Shown here piece by piece: positions 35,635-43,321 of a DNA stretch of 64,000 nt (position 1 is the stretch's first letter; each line of letters starts with the position of its first letter). Source of the stretch: Pseudochelatococcus sp050946405 (GTDB lineage: Bacteria; Pseudomonadota; Alphaproteobacteria; Rhizobiales; Beijerinckiaceae). The DNA lies in contig NZ_JBMNUS010000009.1 of NCBI RefSeq assembly GCF_050946405.1, positions 124,001 to 188,000 on the forward strand, read 5' to 3'. The notes below the pieces were generated by a model that had not been told where the DNA came from, made no database searches, and saw only the letters and a list, made by a program, of their open reading frames with translations. Made by a program: the position numbers and the translations under genes.

Positions 35635-36792
35635 CTACTCGGCGACGAAGCCCGGATCGATCCGGCTAAGGATCGCGTGTGCCGCCTCGATGCGCGCCGG
35701 GTTCGACCAGAAGCGGTTGGCGAGGATCACGATGGCCGTGCCGCGCGCGGGCTGGAACAGGGCGTAAGCCCCGAAGCCTCCCGTGGAGCCGGTCTTCGAG
35801 ACGGTGCCGACCGCCGCGCCCGTGACCGGCGCGCCCGGCCGCTCCACCGCATTCGATTTCAGGACGAATGCCGGATCGGCGCCCTGAAGGAGATCTCCGC
35901 GCCGCGCCGGCGCGCCGTAGAGTTCCCAGCCCAGCCCCTGATGCATGCGGTCGACCCGGTAGATCCCGGTGCGCGCCGCGACGAGGGCCGCCTTGAGGTC
36001 TTCCGTCAGCCCTTCCGGATTCTCCGACGCCTCGACGAAACGAAGCAGATCGCTTGCCGTGGTCTTCACGCCGTAGGCTTCCTGATCGAAGAGACCCGGA
36101 TTGACGCGCACGGGCGCGTCGTCGCGCGTGTACCCCTGCGCGTAGTCGGCCATGCGGTCTTCGGGAACCTTGAGAAACGTGTCCGCGAGCTTGAGGGGCG
36201 CGAAGACCTTGTCGGCCAGAAGCGTGGCGAAGGGCTGTCCTGCGCTCGCCGCGGCGAGATAGCCGGACAGCCCGATCGAGGGGTTCGAATAGAGGCGAGC
36301 CGCACCGATTTCGCCGGTCGGCTCGAAGCGCCGATAGAATTCGGCGAAGTTCGTCTTGTCCACGCCATCCGGGAACTGGAGCGGCAGCCCGCCGGCGACA
36401 TAGGTGTGAAGCTGGAGAAGGCTCGCGCCGCCGATCGGGCTCCCGGCGAGTTCAGGCAGCAGGGACTGCGCGGAAGCCGAAAGATCGACCGCCCCTTCCG
36501 CTTCGAGGCGCGCCAGAAGCGTCCCGGTGAAGGGCTTGGACAGGGACCCGATCTCGAACAAGGTCTCATCGTCCACCGGCGCACCGGTCTTTCGGGATGC
36601 GACGCCGTAGTGGAAGACATGGCGCTCGCCGCCGTGAAGGATCGCGACCGACACGCCGGGCAGGCCGTGCCCGGCCATCAGCGGTTTCACCACCGCGTCC
36701 ACGGTCGAGCGCACCGTGTCGGCAGAGCGCGCCGGCAAGGCAGCCAGGGTCATCGCGGCCGTCAAGGTCATGGTTCTCAGGAAAGATTGCAT
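35635..36792 (-). CDS. ampC: Class C (AmpC-type) beta-lactamase / serine hydrolase
   Basis: A 385-residue periplasmic serine enzyme with a signal peptide ending near residue 23 (LAALPARSA). All three class C motifs are in register: S83-L-S-K86, Y168-S-N170 and K333-T-G335. N-terminal ADTVRSTVDAVVKPLMAGHG and FEIGSLSKPFTGTLL are typical of AmpC cephalosporinases, and length fits. No AmpR gene is divergent; instead a 14-bp palindrome lies just upstream. Whether it gives resistance depends on expression. DD-peptidase or esterase activity is the alternative. Confidence 0.88.
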   Translation of the reverse strand: MQSFLRTMTLTAAMTLAALPARSADTVRSTVDAVVKPLMAGHGLPGVSVAILHGGERHVFHYGVASRKTGAPVDDETLFEIGSLSKPFTGTLLARLEAEGAVDLSASAQSLLPELAGSPIGGASLLQLHTYVAGGLPLQFPDGVDKTNFAEFYRRFEPTGEIGAARLYSNPSIGLSGYLAAASAGQPFATLLADKVFAPLKLADTFLKVPEDRMADYAQGYTRDDAPVRVNPGLFDQEAYGVKTTASDLLRFVEASENPEGLTEDLKAALVAARTGIYRVDRMHQGLGWELYGAPARRGDLLQGADPAFVLKSNAVERPGAPVTGAAVGTVSKTGSTGGFGAYALFQPARGTAIVILANRFWSNPARIEAAHAILSRIDPGFVAE

Positions 36793-36806
36793 GTGGGTCC
36801 CATTTG

Positions 36807-36820
36807 ATAAACGCGTTTAT
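36807..36820. promoter_or_regulatory. Perfect 14-bp palindrome upstream of ampC
   Basis: ATAAACGCGTTTAT, followed by TAAATCA, 15 bases before the ampC start codon. It closely resembles the sites at 43261 (GTAAACACGTTTAATAAAC) and 38722 (CCGTTAATAAAC), all near TetR genes or likely targets. Confidence 0.6.
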
Positions 36821-36845
36821 TAAATCACTCTTTCGGCCTGAACGT

Positions 36846-37063
36846 GACCGATTTGCGGCTGTGGACGCAGGAATCCGGCCGTCCCGATGTCGAGGCCGAT
36901 TTTCGGAACCTTTTGTCCTACTCGCCGCTGCGCAACATCCGGCCCGGAACGACCTATCCGGGCACGGCTCGGGCAAGCCGACCGACAAGGCCATCGCGGA
37001 GATCGCGGACATGTGGGCCTTCGCCGCGCATTGGACGGGGCTGAAAGTCGGTAACGTCGAATG
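36846..37063 (+). pseudogene. Prolyl oligopeptidase (S9) C-terminal remnant with deletion and frameshift
   Basis: One frame gives EADFRNLLSYSPLRNIRPGT followed by TYPG, the conserved segment before the catalytic aspartate of prolyl oligopeptidases. The next bases in another frame give GHGSGKPTDKAIAEIADMWA followed by FAAHWTGL, the segment from the catalytic histidine to the C-terminus. The roughly 40 residues between them, including the aspartate region, and all of the N-terminal part are missing. The TGA ends 3 bases before the homoserine dehydrogenase stop on the other strand. Confidence 0.7.
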
Positions 37064-37066
37064 ACG

Positions 37067-38065
37067 TCAGCCTCGGCGGGCTGCCAGAATATGTTCGAGG
37101 TCTTTCAGTGCGGCGGCCGCGGTCGCGAGCGGCTCGGCGCCGGCTGCGATCGCGACCGTCTCGCCCATCGCATCGGTGGTGATGCGGATCGCCTTGTTCT
37201 TTCCTCGCACATGCGCGAACGGGTCGGCGAGCGGATAGGTCCTGATGCCGACGCTTGCATGGAAGCCGCCGTCCGTGCGGGTGAGACTGCCGACCAGCCT
37301 GGCGACGACGCCTTCCGCCCGCCACGCCTCGATACGCTTCTCCGTGACCGACCGGATACCCTCGACGGCGACGTCATCCATCGTGAGATCGGCGCCGAGG
37401 CCGAAATCGGCGAGGATCAGAAGCTTGCAGGCGGTATCCCAGCCTTCCGTGTCGTTGCGCGGGTCGGCTTCGGCGAACCCGCCCGCCTGCGCCTCCCGCA
37501 GCGCTTCCTCGAACCCGATCCCGCGCACCGTCATGGCGTCGAGCAGGTAGTTGGTGGTGGCGTTGAGGATGCCTTCCAGCTTGAGTACGGTGCAGCCGAG
37601 CAGGCTGTGATCGAGAAGGTCGATCGTCGGCAGGGCCGCCGCGGCCGCGCCGCTGATCTTCAAAAACGCGTCGGCGTTTTCCGCAAGGGCGCGCAACTCG
37701 CGTCCGCTGTGGACCAGCGCGCCCTTCGAGATCACGATCGCGTCGCGCCCGCTGGACAGGGCCGAGCGGATATAGGCGAGGCCGGGAGCGCCCGTGCGAA
37801 AGTCGCTGGGGCCTGCCTCGATCAGAATGTCGGCGCCGCTCGCGTTTATGAAATCCGCTCCCGACAGGCCGGCTTCCAGCAGGTCCAGTCGGTCGGCCTC
37901 GAGGCCCTCGGCATCGAACAGGCCGGCGCTGGAGCCGCAGACTGCGACCAGGCGAACATCCGTCCCATGGAGGCGGCGATAGCGCTCACGCCGCGACAAG
38001 AGCAGGCTTGCCGTGGCGCGTCCCACGCCTCCGAAGCCCGCGATGGCAACCCTGAGAACCCGCAT
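37067..38065 (-). CDS. Homoserine dehydrogenase family protein
   Basis: A 332-residue NAD(P)-dependent enzyme. Rossmann motif AGFGGVGRATASLL (9-22), catalytic-domain motif EGILNATTNYLL and EADPRNDTEGWDTACKL with the conserved lysine. It lacks the C-terminal ACT domain of biosynthetic forms, so it is probably a short or specialised homologue, not the threonine pathway housekeeping enzyme. Start at 38065 with AAGGATCG upstream. It is 19 bases after the TetR gene on the same strand and likely co-transcribed. Confidence 0.82.
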   Translation of the reverse strand: MRVLRVAIAGFGGVGRATASLLLSRRERYRRLHGTDVRLVAVCGSSAGLFDAEGLEADRLDLLEAGLSGADFINASGADILIEAGPSDFRTGAPGLAYIRSALSSGRDAIVISKGALVHSGRELRALAENADAFLKISGAAAAALPTIDLLDHSLLGCTVLKLEGILNATTNYLLDAMTVRGIGFEEALREAQAGGFAEADPRNDTEGWDTACKLLILADFGLGADLTMDDVAVEGIRSVTEKRIEAWRAEGVVARLVGSLTRTDGGFHASVGIRTYPLADPFAHVRGKNKAIRITTDAMGETVAIAAGAEPLATAAAALKDLEHILAARRG

Positions 38066-38084
38066 GGGCGCGATCCTTTCGCTC

Positions 38085-38693
38085 CTATTCGGCGAGCGGC
38101 GCGGTGGAACGGCCCGTCGGCCACGTGGAGAGCGCCTGTTCGGCGATGGCCTCCAGCGTGTCGCGGCCAAAACCGGCTTTGGCCCGCACCGCCATGCCGT
38201 GAACGACGGCCATCAGGAATGCCGCAAGGACATCGGGCCGGGCCGTCTCCGGCAAGTCGCCCTCGGCCCTGGCCCGCTCGAAGCGTTCCCGAAGCTGCGC
38301 CTCGCCGGCCGCGCGAGCGTCGATCAGGGCCCGTCGCACAGGCTCCGCTTCGTCCGATCCCGCCAGAGCCCCGTGGATGCCGAGACACCCGGTATGGTCG
38401 GGATAGCGCGTGCCGAGGTCGGCCGCACCGTACAGGAAGCCCGCGGCAACCTCCCGCGCCGTCGGGCGCCGAAGCGCTTCCGGGATGTAGTCCAGATACC
38501 GCTCGCCGTAGCGGGCCAGAGCGCGGCGGAAGAGCGCTTCCTTGTTGCCGAATGCGGAATAGAGGGCGGGCCTCTCGACACCGGTGGCCTCGGTCAGGTC
38601 GGTGTAGGAGGCGCCCTCGTAGCCCTTGCGCCAGAAGACGCATAGCGCCGCGTCGAGCGCTTTTTCCACATCGAATTCGCGATGGCGTCCCAT
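38085..38693 (-). CDS. TetR-family transcriptional regulator
   Basis: A 202-residue repressor. HTH region FDVEKALDAALCVFWRKGYE, YTDLTEATGVERPALYSAFG; C-terminal domain with GCLGIHGALAG, the pattern of regulators controlling short-chain dehydrogenases or reductases. Divergent from an SDR gene at 38852, the probable target. Operator candidates lie in the 158-base intergenic region. Confidence 0.88.
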   Translation of the reverse strand: MGRHREFDVEKALDAALCVFWRKGYEGASYTDLTEATGVERPALYSAFGNKEALFRRALARYGERYLDYIPEALRRPTAREVAAGFLYGAADLGTRYPDHTGCLGIHGALAGSDEAEPVRRALIDARAAGEAQLRERFERARAEGDLPETARPDVLAAFLMAVVHGMAVRAKAGFGRDTLEAIAEQALSTWPTGRSTAPLAE

Positions 38694-38721
38694 CAGGTCA
38701 ACCCGGTCTTTTTCATAATGT

Positions 38722-38779
38722 CCGTTAATAAACCACTTGACAGCCCATGTCCACTTTTCATACCAATCGTTACGTAATG
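38722..38779. promoter_or_regulatory. Divergent TetR/SDR control region
   Basis: Contains CCGTTAATAAAC (38722-38733), a -35-like TTGACA (38737-38742) and the near-palindrome CGTTACGTAATG (38768-38779); a third CGTTA follows at 38782. These CGTTA-type half-sites are likely TetR operators. Confidence 0.5.
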
Positions 38780-38851
38780 ACCGTTATGAAATGGAGCGCA
38801 GGCGCTCGCCATGATCGGGCCGTGCCCTGATCGCGCAATGAAAGGGTTCTC

Positions 38852-39613
38852 ATGTCGAACGTATTCAAGGGCAAGGTCGCACTCGTCACCGGCGGCTCGC
38901 GCGGCCTTGGCGCCGCTATCGCGGAGGCGTTTGCCGATCGCGGAGCGGATATTGCGATCAGCTACGCAGCCTCGGCCGAAAAGGCGGAGGCTGTCGTGGA
39001 GAAGCTCGGGAGCAGGGGCGTCCGCGCGATCGCCATCAAAAGCGATCAGGCCGACCTTGCTTCCGCCGGGCCTCTCATCGACTCGGTAATCGCCGAATTC
39101 GGCAAGCTCGACATCCTCGTGAACAATGCCGGCATCGCCATCCAGGGGCATCTTGTAGACGATCCGAACCTTGACGAGGCGAAGTACAATCGCCAGTGGC
39201 AAGTCAATGTACTGGGCACGATCGCCAATACGCGCGCGGCGGCGCGCAGGCTGACGGACGGTGGCCGGATCATCTTCATCGGCTCTCGCCTGGGCACCAA
39301 CGTGCCTTTTCAGGGGGTCGCCGACTATGCCGGCACGAAGACGGCGCTCGTCGGATACGCGAAGGGCATTGCTCGCGATCTCGGCCCCCGCAACATCACG
39401 GTGAATGTCGTGCAGCCGGGCATCATGCCGACCGACATGGCGGCGGAGGTTGCCGGCGAACTTCCGGATCGTGACGCCATTCTGGATCTGCATCCGATCC
39501 GCCGCATCGCGACGCTGGAAGAAGTGGCGGAAACCGTCTGCTTCCTTGCCGGCCCGTCTGCGGGCTACATCACCGGCGAGGCCCTGAGCGTTGCCGGCGG
39601 TGTGGCGATTTGA
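38852..39613 (+). CDS. SDR-family oxidoreductase (3-oxoacyl-reductase-like)
   Basis: A 253-residue short-chain dehydrogenase with TGGSRGLGAAIA cofactor motif, NNAGIAI, catalytic serine in IFIGSRLG and YAGTK for YxxxK, and the usual end GYITGEALSVAGGVAI. Probably repressed by the divergent TetR. Ribosome binding site is weak (AAAGGGTTCTC). No gene is supported from 39614 to 39776. Confidence 0.88.
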   Translation: MSNVFKGKVALVTGGSRGLGAAIAEAFADRGADIAISYAASAEKAEAVVEKLGSRGVRAIAIKSDQADLASAGPLIDSVIAEFGKLDILVNNAGIAIQGHLVDDPNLDEAKYNRQWQVNVLGTIANTRAAARRLTDGGRIIFIGSRLGTNVPFQGVADYAGTKTALVGYAKGIARDLGPRNITVNVVQPGIMPTDMAAEVAGELPDRDAILDLHPIRRIATLEEVAETVCFLAGPSAGYITGEALSVAGGVAI

Positions 39614-39776
39614 GCAAGGAAGATCAAGCTCCCGTCGATGCCGTTGCGTAATCTGCATCGGCCTGTCCGAACGCAACCGGATCATTCTCGCAGTCGAGGC
39701 GACCGGCCATCGGGAGCGCCTTGAAGGCCCGGATGGCCGTTCGGCTCGTCGTCGGGCCGACGACGGGAATGCCGCC

Positions 39777-40255
39777 TCAGATTAGTTCCGAGGTCATTTC
39801 CCGCGCCAGTTCGCCGATCGTCGAACGCAGCCATCTGTGAGCCGGGTCGTGGCGATAGCGAACGTGCCACGCCATCTGCACCGGAAACCTGCCGAGGTCG
39901 ACGGGCGCAGGCAGCACCTTCAGGCGCGGATCGTGTTCGAGTATCCGGCAGACGAGGCGCGGCAGCGTCGCGCAGTAATCCGTGACGGCAAGCATCTCCG
40001 GCACGGCGAGGAAGTGCGTGACGGAAACGGCGACCTCCCGCTTGAGATTTTGCCGCTCCAGCGCCTGGAAGACGCCCGCGCGCAGCCGGCCCGGCGGGAG
40101 CACGTTCACATGCTTGAGCCCCTCGTATTGCTCTCGGGAAATACCGTCTCGAATGTCGGGATGGCCGCTCCGCACCACGCAGGCGAGTCCGTCGTCCAGA
40201 AGATGCTGGACGACCAGGCTGTCAGGCGGATCGATGATGCGGCCAAACACCATGG
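39777..40255 (-). pseudogene. LysR-family regulator, C-terminal fragment without DNA-binding domain
   Basis: The frame reads FGRIIDPPDSLVVQHLLDDG, LACVVRSGHPDIRD, VAVSVTHFLAVPEMLAVTDY and ends RWLRSTIGELAREMTSELI, which is the effector-binding domain of a NodD/PcpR-like LysR protein. The helix-turn-helix and the first part of the effector domain are missing; upstream of about 40255 the sequence is the antisense of the next fragment. It is head to head with that fragment. Confidence 0.7.
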
Positions 40256-40271
40256 CGGTGGTGCCGGAAAT

Positions 40272-40607
40272 GACGCCGGTCTCGGCAAGTCGATCGCCCT
40301 TGTTTGCCATGCACCGGGCGTCCTGCATCGCGTGACCAATCCCGACGGCACCCCGTTCGTCAAAGGCCGCTACGTCACCGGCTTCACCAACAGCGAGGAA
40401 GCGGCCGTCGGTCTCGCGGATGTCGTGCCCTTCCTGCTGGAGGACGAGTTCATCAGCCTCGGCGCGGTCTTCTCCAAGGTCAAGGATTGGGGTGTGCACG
40501 TCGTCGTTGACGGCGGGCTCATCACCGGCCAGAACCCGGCGTCGTCGGGCGAGGCGGCGGAGGCGCTTGTCGCTGCTCTGACGCAGACGAAGATCAGGGG
40601 CGCCTGA
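40272..40607 (+). pseudogene. DJ-1/PfpI-type glutamine-amidotransferase-like protein, C-terminal fragment
   Basis: The frame encodes GKSIALVCHAPGVLHRVTNP with the nucleophile cysteine in VCHAP, then YVTGFTNSEEAAVGL and VVVDGGLITGQNPASSGEAA, typical of the Hsp31/PfpI family of type 1 amidotransferase-like proteins. The N-terminal half, including the usual catalytic glutamate, is missing and there is no in-frame ATG. The 5' break meets the 5' break of the LysR fragment within about 20 bases. Confidence 0.7.
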
Positions 40608-40621
40608 GCGATTGAAACATT

Positions 40622-40654
40622 ACGATCCGCCGGCGGCTTGCGCCGGCGGATCGT
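40622..40654. terminator. Long perfect hairpin after the DJ-1/PfpI fragment
   Basis: ACGATCCGCCGGCG and CGCCGGCGGATCGT form a perfect 14-bp stem around GCTTG. No T-run follows, but it lies 14 bases past the stop codon, where a terminator or 3' stabiliser is expected. Confidence 0.6.
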
Positions 40655-40672
40655 GGACAGACGGGCACCCTG

Positions 40673-40766
40673 AAGCTTCTTCGTTGAAATGCCAAAACGC
40701 TATAAGATTTTGCTTTCAAGCGTTTTATTCAAGCTAAGGGGGCATCCGCCCTGCTTGAAAGCGCTT
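40673..40766. repeat. RIME-like element, copy 5 (degenerate)
   Basis: A partial B palindrome (CGTTGAAATGCCAAAACGCT, from 40682) followed by a diverged A palindrome (about 40718-40766: AAGCGTTTTATTCAAGC ... GCTTGAAAGCGCTT). It touches the stop codon of the hydrolase gene on the minus strand, as other copies touch stops. Confidence 0.6.
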
Positions 40767-41650
40767 CAGGTGCGGCCGGGCAGCGCGCGGCCGAGGAAGT
40801 TTCGGATCAAGGCCGCGATCTCGCCGGCGTGGGTCTCCAGGGCGAAATGCCCGGTGTCGAGCAGATGGATTTCGGCGTCGGGAAGGTCGCGCTTGTAAGC
40901 TTCCGCGCCCGGCGGAATGAACGCGGGATCGTGGCGTCCCCAGGCGGCCAGGAACGGCGGGCGATGGTTGCGGAAGTACGACTGGAAGTCCGGGTAGAGC
41001 GCCACGTTGTTGCGGTAGTCGCGGATCAGGTCGAGCTGGATCTCCTCCGCGCCGGGCCGCGCCATGTAGGCGATGTCGAGTTCGTATCCATCCGGCGAGA
41101 GAAGTTCCGGCTCGGCCCCGGTGCCGTACTGCCAGTTCCTGATGGTGTCGGATGACAGCGACGGACGGCAGGCCTCCCGGTTCGCCTCGCTCGGCTCGCG
41201 CCAGTAGGCTTCCCACGCTCCCCATTCGTCGCTGAAGCCCTCGACATAGGCGTTGCCGTTCTGGCTGATGATCGCCGAGACCCGTTCGGGATGACGCATC
41301 GCCAGACGCAGACCGACCGGCGCGCCATAGTCGAAGATGTAAAGCGCGTAGCGATCGAGCGACAGGGCTTCGGTGAAACCTTCGATGACATCGGCAAGGC
41401 GGTCGAAACTGTAGTCGAACGTCCCGCGCGGCGGCGCCCTGGTCTGACCGAAACCGGGCAGATCGGGCGCGATCACCCGGTAACGATCCGCGAGAAGCGG
41501 GATCAGGTCGCGAAACATGTGGCTGGCGGTGGGAAAGCCGTGCAGCAGCAGGATGACCGGCGCGTCGGCCGGCCCCGCCTCGCGGTAGAAAACGTCCACT
41601 TCACCGACTTGCCGGAATTTATACCGTGTTGGCTTGATGTTGGATTGCAT
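40766..41650 (-). CDS. Haloalkane dehalogenase/epoxide hydrolase-like alpha/beta hydrolase
   Basis: A 294-residue hydrolase. HGFPTASHMF oxyanion loop (37-46), nucleophile aspartate D107 in YIFDYGAPVG instead of serine, and histidine in LDTGHFALE near the C-terminus. The aspartate nucleophile places it with haloalkane dehalogenases and epoxide hydrolases. It is last of a possible minus-strand run with two RidA proteins; substrate unknown. Confidence 0.87.
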   Translation of the reverse strand: MQSNIKPTRYKFRQVGEVDVFYREAGPADAPVILLLHGFPTASHMFRDLIPLLADRYRVIAPDLPGFGQTRAPPRGTFDYSFDRLADVIEGFTEALSLDRYALYIFDYGAPVGLRLAMRHPERVSAIISQNGNAYVEGFSDEWGAWEAYWREPSEANREACRPSLSSDTIRNWQYGTGAEPELLSPDGYELDIAYMARPGAEEIQLDLIRDYRNNVALYPDFQSYFRNHRPPFLAAWGRHDPAFIPPGAEAYKRDLPDAEIHLLDTGHFALETHAGEIAALIRNFLGRALPGRT

Positions 41651-41698
41651 TTCGGGTGTTCCTCCGAAGATGTGGCAAGGATCGTGCTCCGGTGGCCG

Positions 41699-42097
41699 CT
41701 AGACGTGGCCGGGAATGCGCGCGATCACCTTGATCTCGAAATCGAAGCCCGAGAGCCAGGTGACGCCCACGGCCGTCCAGTTGGGATAGGGAGCTTCGGG
41801 GAAGACTTCGCTCTTCACCCGCATGACGGTCTCCAATTGTTTTTCCGGGTCCGTGTGGAAGCTCGTCACGTCCACGATATCGTCGACGGTGCAACCGCCG
41901 GCGGCGAGGACTGCCTTCAGATTGGCGAACGCCAACCGGATCTGGGCTTCGAGATCCGGCTCGGCGGAACCGTCGGGACGGCTGCCGACCTGGCCTGAAA
42001 CAAACAGCAGATCGCCGGAGCGGATGGCCGCCGAATAGCCGTTGATCTCGTAAAGCGCCTGCCGATCGGCGGGAAAGACGGGAGTGCGTTGCGTCAT
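41699..42097 (-). CDS. RidA-family protein (YjgF/YER057c/UK114), first paralogue
   Basis: A 132-residue RidA fold with LFVSGQVGSRPDGS, LAFANLKAVLAAGGCTVDD and the C-terminal FEIKVIARIPG, where the arginine is at the position needed for imine/enamine hydrolysis in archetypal RidA. Cytoplasmic trimer in known members. It sits between a second RidA and a hydrolase on the same strand. Confidence 0.87.
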   Translation of the reverse strand: MTQRTPVFPADRQALYEINGYSAAIRSGDLLFVSGQVGSRPDGSAEPDLEAQIRLAFANLKAVLAAGGCTVDDIVDVTSFHTDPEKQLETVMRVKSEVFPEAPYPNWTAVGVTWLSGFDFEIKVIARIPGHV

Positions 42098-42163
42098 GGT
42101 CGGGTCCTCTCGGAATTTGTGCTCGTCAATGAAAGTGTTGATCGCGGCAGCGAAGTTACACGA

Positions 42164-42565
42164 TCAATGAATGATCGCGGTGACGCGGATCTCGAAACGC
42201 ATCGTCGGCAGGCCCAAAGCCTCGACCCCTACCTGCGTCCAGATCGGCGCGTGGTTCGGCATGTATTGGCGGTACAGCCTGACGATCGTCTCGTTGACGA
42301 TCGGCGGGAAGCCGCCGACATGATACGTGTTCACGTGCACGACATGGTCCCACGTTGCGCCAGCTGCCGCCAGAATCAATCCGATATTGCGGAAAGCGGC
42401 GGCAATCTCTTCATCGATGGCCTCGGGGATTTCCAGATCATCGTTCCAGCCGCCCTGACCGGACGTCTCGACCCGGTTCCCGATCTTGACGGCGTTCGAG
42501 AAGTGCAGGCTTTCGCGAAATTTTTCGCCGAAGCCGGGCGTGACGATGAATTCGGGCTTTTCCAT
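42164..42565 (-). CDS. RidA-family protein, second paralogue
   Basis: A 133-residue RidA-like protein: HFSNAVKIGNRVETSGQGGW, FRNIGLILAAAGATWDHVVH and MRFEIRVTAIIH, where the otherwise catalytic arginine position reads T-A, so this is likely a Rid subfamily without the canonical deaminase arginine. The ATG at 42565 has GGGGAGAC upstream, better than the ATG at 42580. Same strand as the other RidA, 66 bases apart. Confidence 0.83.
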   Translation of the reverse strand: MEKPEFIVTPGFGEKFRESLHFSNAVKIGNRVETSGQGGWNDDLEIPEAIDEEIAAAFRNIGLILAAAGATWDHVVHVNTYHVGGFPPIVNETIVRLYRQYMPNHAPIWTQVGVEALGLPTMRFEIRVTAIIH

Positions 42566-42588
42566 TGTGTGTCTCCCCATGTCGGAGT

Positions 42589-43164
42589 TCAGCGTCCGGT
42601 CATCACGAACGGAAGCACGAGCGAAGCCGCTGCCAGTGTCGTGCCGGCGACCAGCGAGATTGTCGCGTAGGCGCTGAAGTTACCGCTCGGCATCGTGTCC
42701 GCGATGTGAAGCTGCACCGTCGCCACGAGATTATCGAGAACGATGTCTTCGTTTCTGGCGTCGAACAGTTCCTCCAGTTCCCTTCTGGCTGTCGGAAACG
42801 GATCCCGGAGAAGATCGGTCGCGACTTTCGCCGCGAGAGAAAGAGCCTTCGCGGCCCATAGCGCCGATGCCAGAAGAAGGCCCAGACCGGATAACGCAAG
42901 CCCGGCGGGGACGGGCTGCATCCATCCGGCCGCTTGCGGACTGCCGCGGAGCATCGCCGCGAAGACCGTGACGAAACCGGCCATGGCGGCGATCGATAGC
43001 GTCAGCATCACCCTTGTATGAGACACGACGAGCGCGCGCGAGCCATTGGATTGTTCGAGATAGATCTTCACCAGCGTTTCGAGCGCGAATCTCCTCGCTT
43101 CGAACCCCAGGCGGCGATCTTCCTCCTGCATCGCGGGTGCAGGCGTATCGGATACGGGTCCCAT
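42589..43164 (-). CDS. Unknown membrane protein with three predicted helices
   Basis: A 191-residue protein that I do not recognise. Predicted membrane segments at about 51-71, 86-108 and 166-188, with a charged N-terminus (EEDRRLGFEARRFALETLVK) and an acidic stretch between helices 2 and 3 (RRELEELFDARNEDIVLDNL). It is 23 bases upstream of the second RidA on the same strand, so it may be the first gene of that run. The ATG lies directly against a set of 15-bp tandem repeats and its GGAG is only one base away, so the true start may differ. Confidence 0.55.
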   Translation of the reverse strand: MGPVSDTPAPAMQEEDRRLGFEARRFALETLVKIYLEQSNGSRALVVSHTRVMLTLSIAAMAGFVTVFAAMLRGSPQAAGWMQPVPAGLALSGLGLLLASALWAAKALSLAAKVATDLLRDPFPTARRELEELFDARNEDIVLDNLVATVQLHIADTMPSGNFSAYATISLVAGTTLAAASLVLPFVMTGR

Positions 43165-43224
43165 TCTCCAAGCGTGCCCTCTCCAAGCGTGCCCTCTTCA
43201 AGCGTGCCCTCTTCAAGCGGGTTT
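43165..43224. repeat. Four tandem copies of a 15-bp repeat
   Basis: Units TCTCCAAGCGTGCCC (twice), TCTTCAAGCGTGCCC, and a diverged TCTTCAAGCGGGTTT follow each other without gaps. They abut the start codon of the membrane protein on the minus strand. Repeat length is a multiple of three, so a minus-strand frame would gain R-A-R-L-K units; that frame has no other support. Confidence 0.85.
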
Positions 43225-43260
43225 GCATCGCGAGCGTCGAAAACTGGCTTGCGCAATTAC

Positions 43261-43279
43261 GTAAACACGTTTAATAAAC
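43261..43279. promoter_or_regulatory. Operator-like site upstream of the TetR-adaptor-RND operon
   Basis: GTAAACACGTTTAATAAAC contains the near-palindrome AAACACGTTT and resembles the ampC site at 36807. It is 43 bases before the TetR start; a probable autoregulatory operator. Confidence 0.5.
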
Positions 43280-43321
43280 AGTGTCAAATAAACACGAGGC
43301 CGATGAACGCGAGGATGGACG

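Noticed and set aside
37067..38065. Assignment as the housekeeping threonine-pathway homoserine dehydrogenase.
   Set aside because: It lacks an ACT domain, has no thrB/thrC neighbours and sits with a TetR gene in an accessory region.
43165..43224. Short tandem repeats considered as a CRISPR-like array or origin iterons.
   Set aside because: There are no spacers between units, the unit is only 15 bp, and there are no cas, rep or dnaA-box features nearby.
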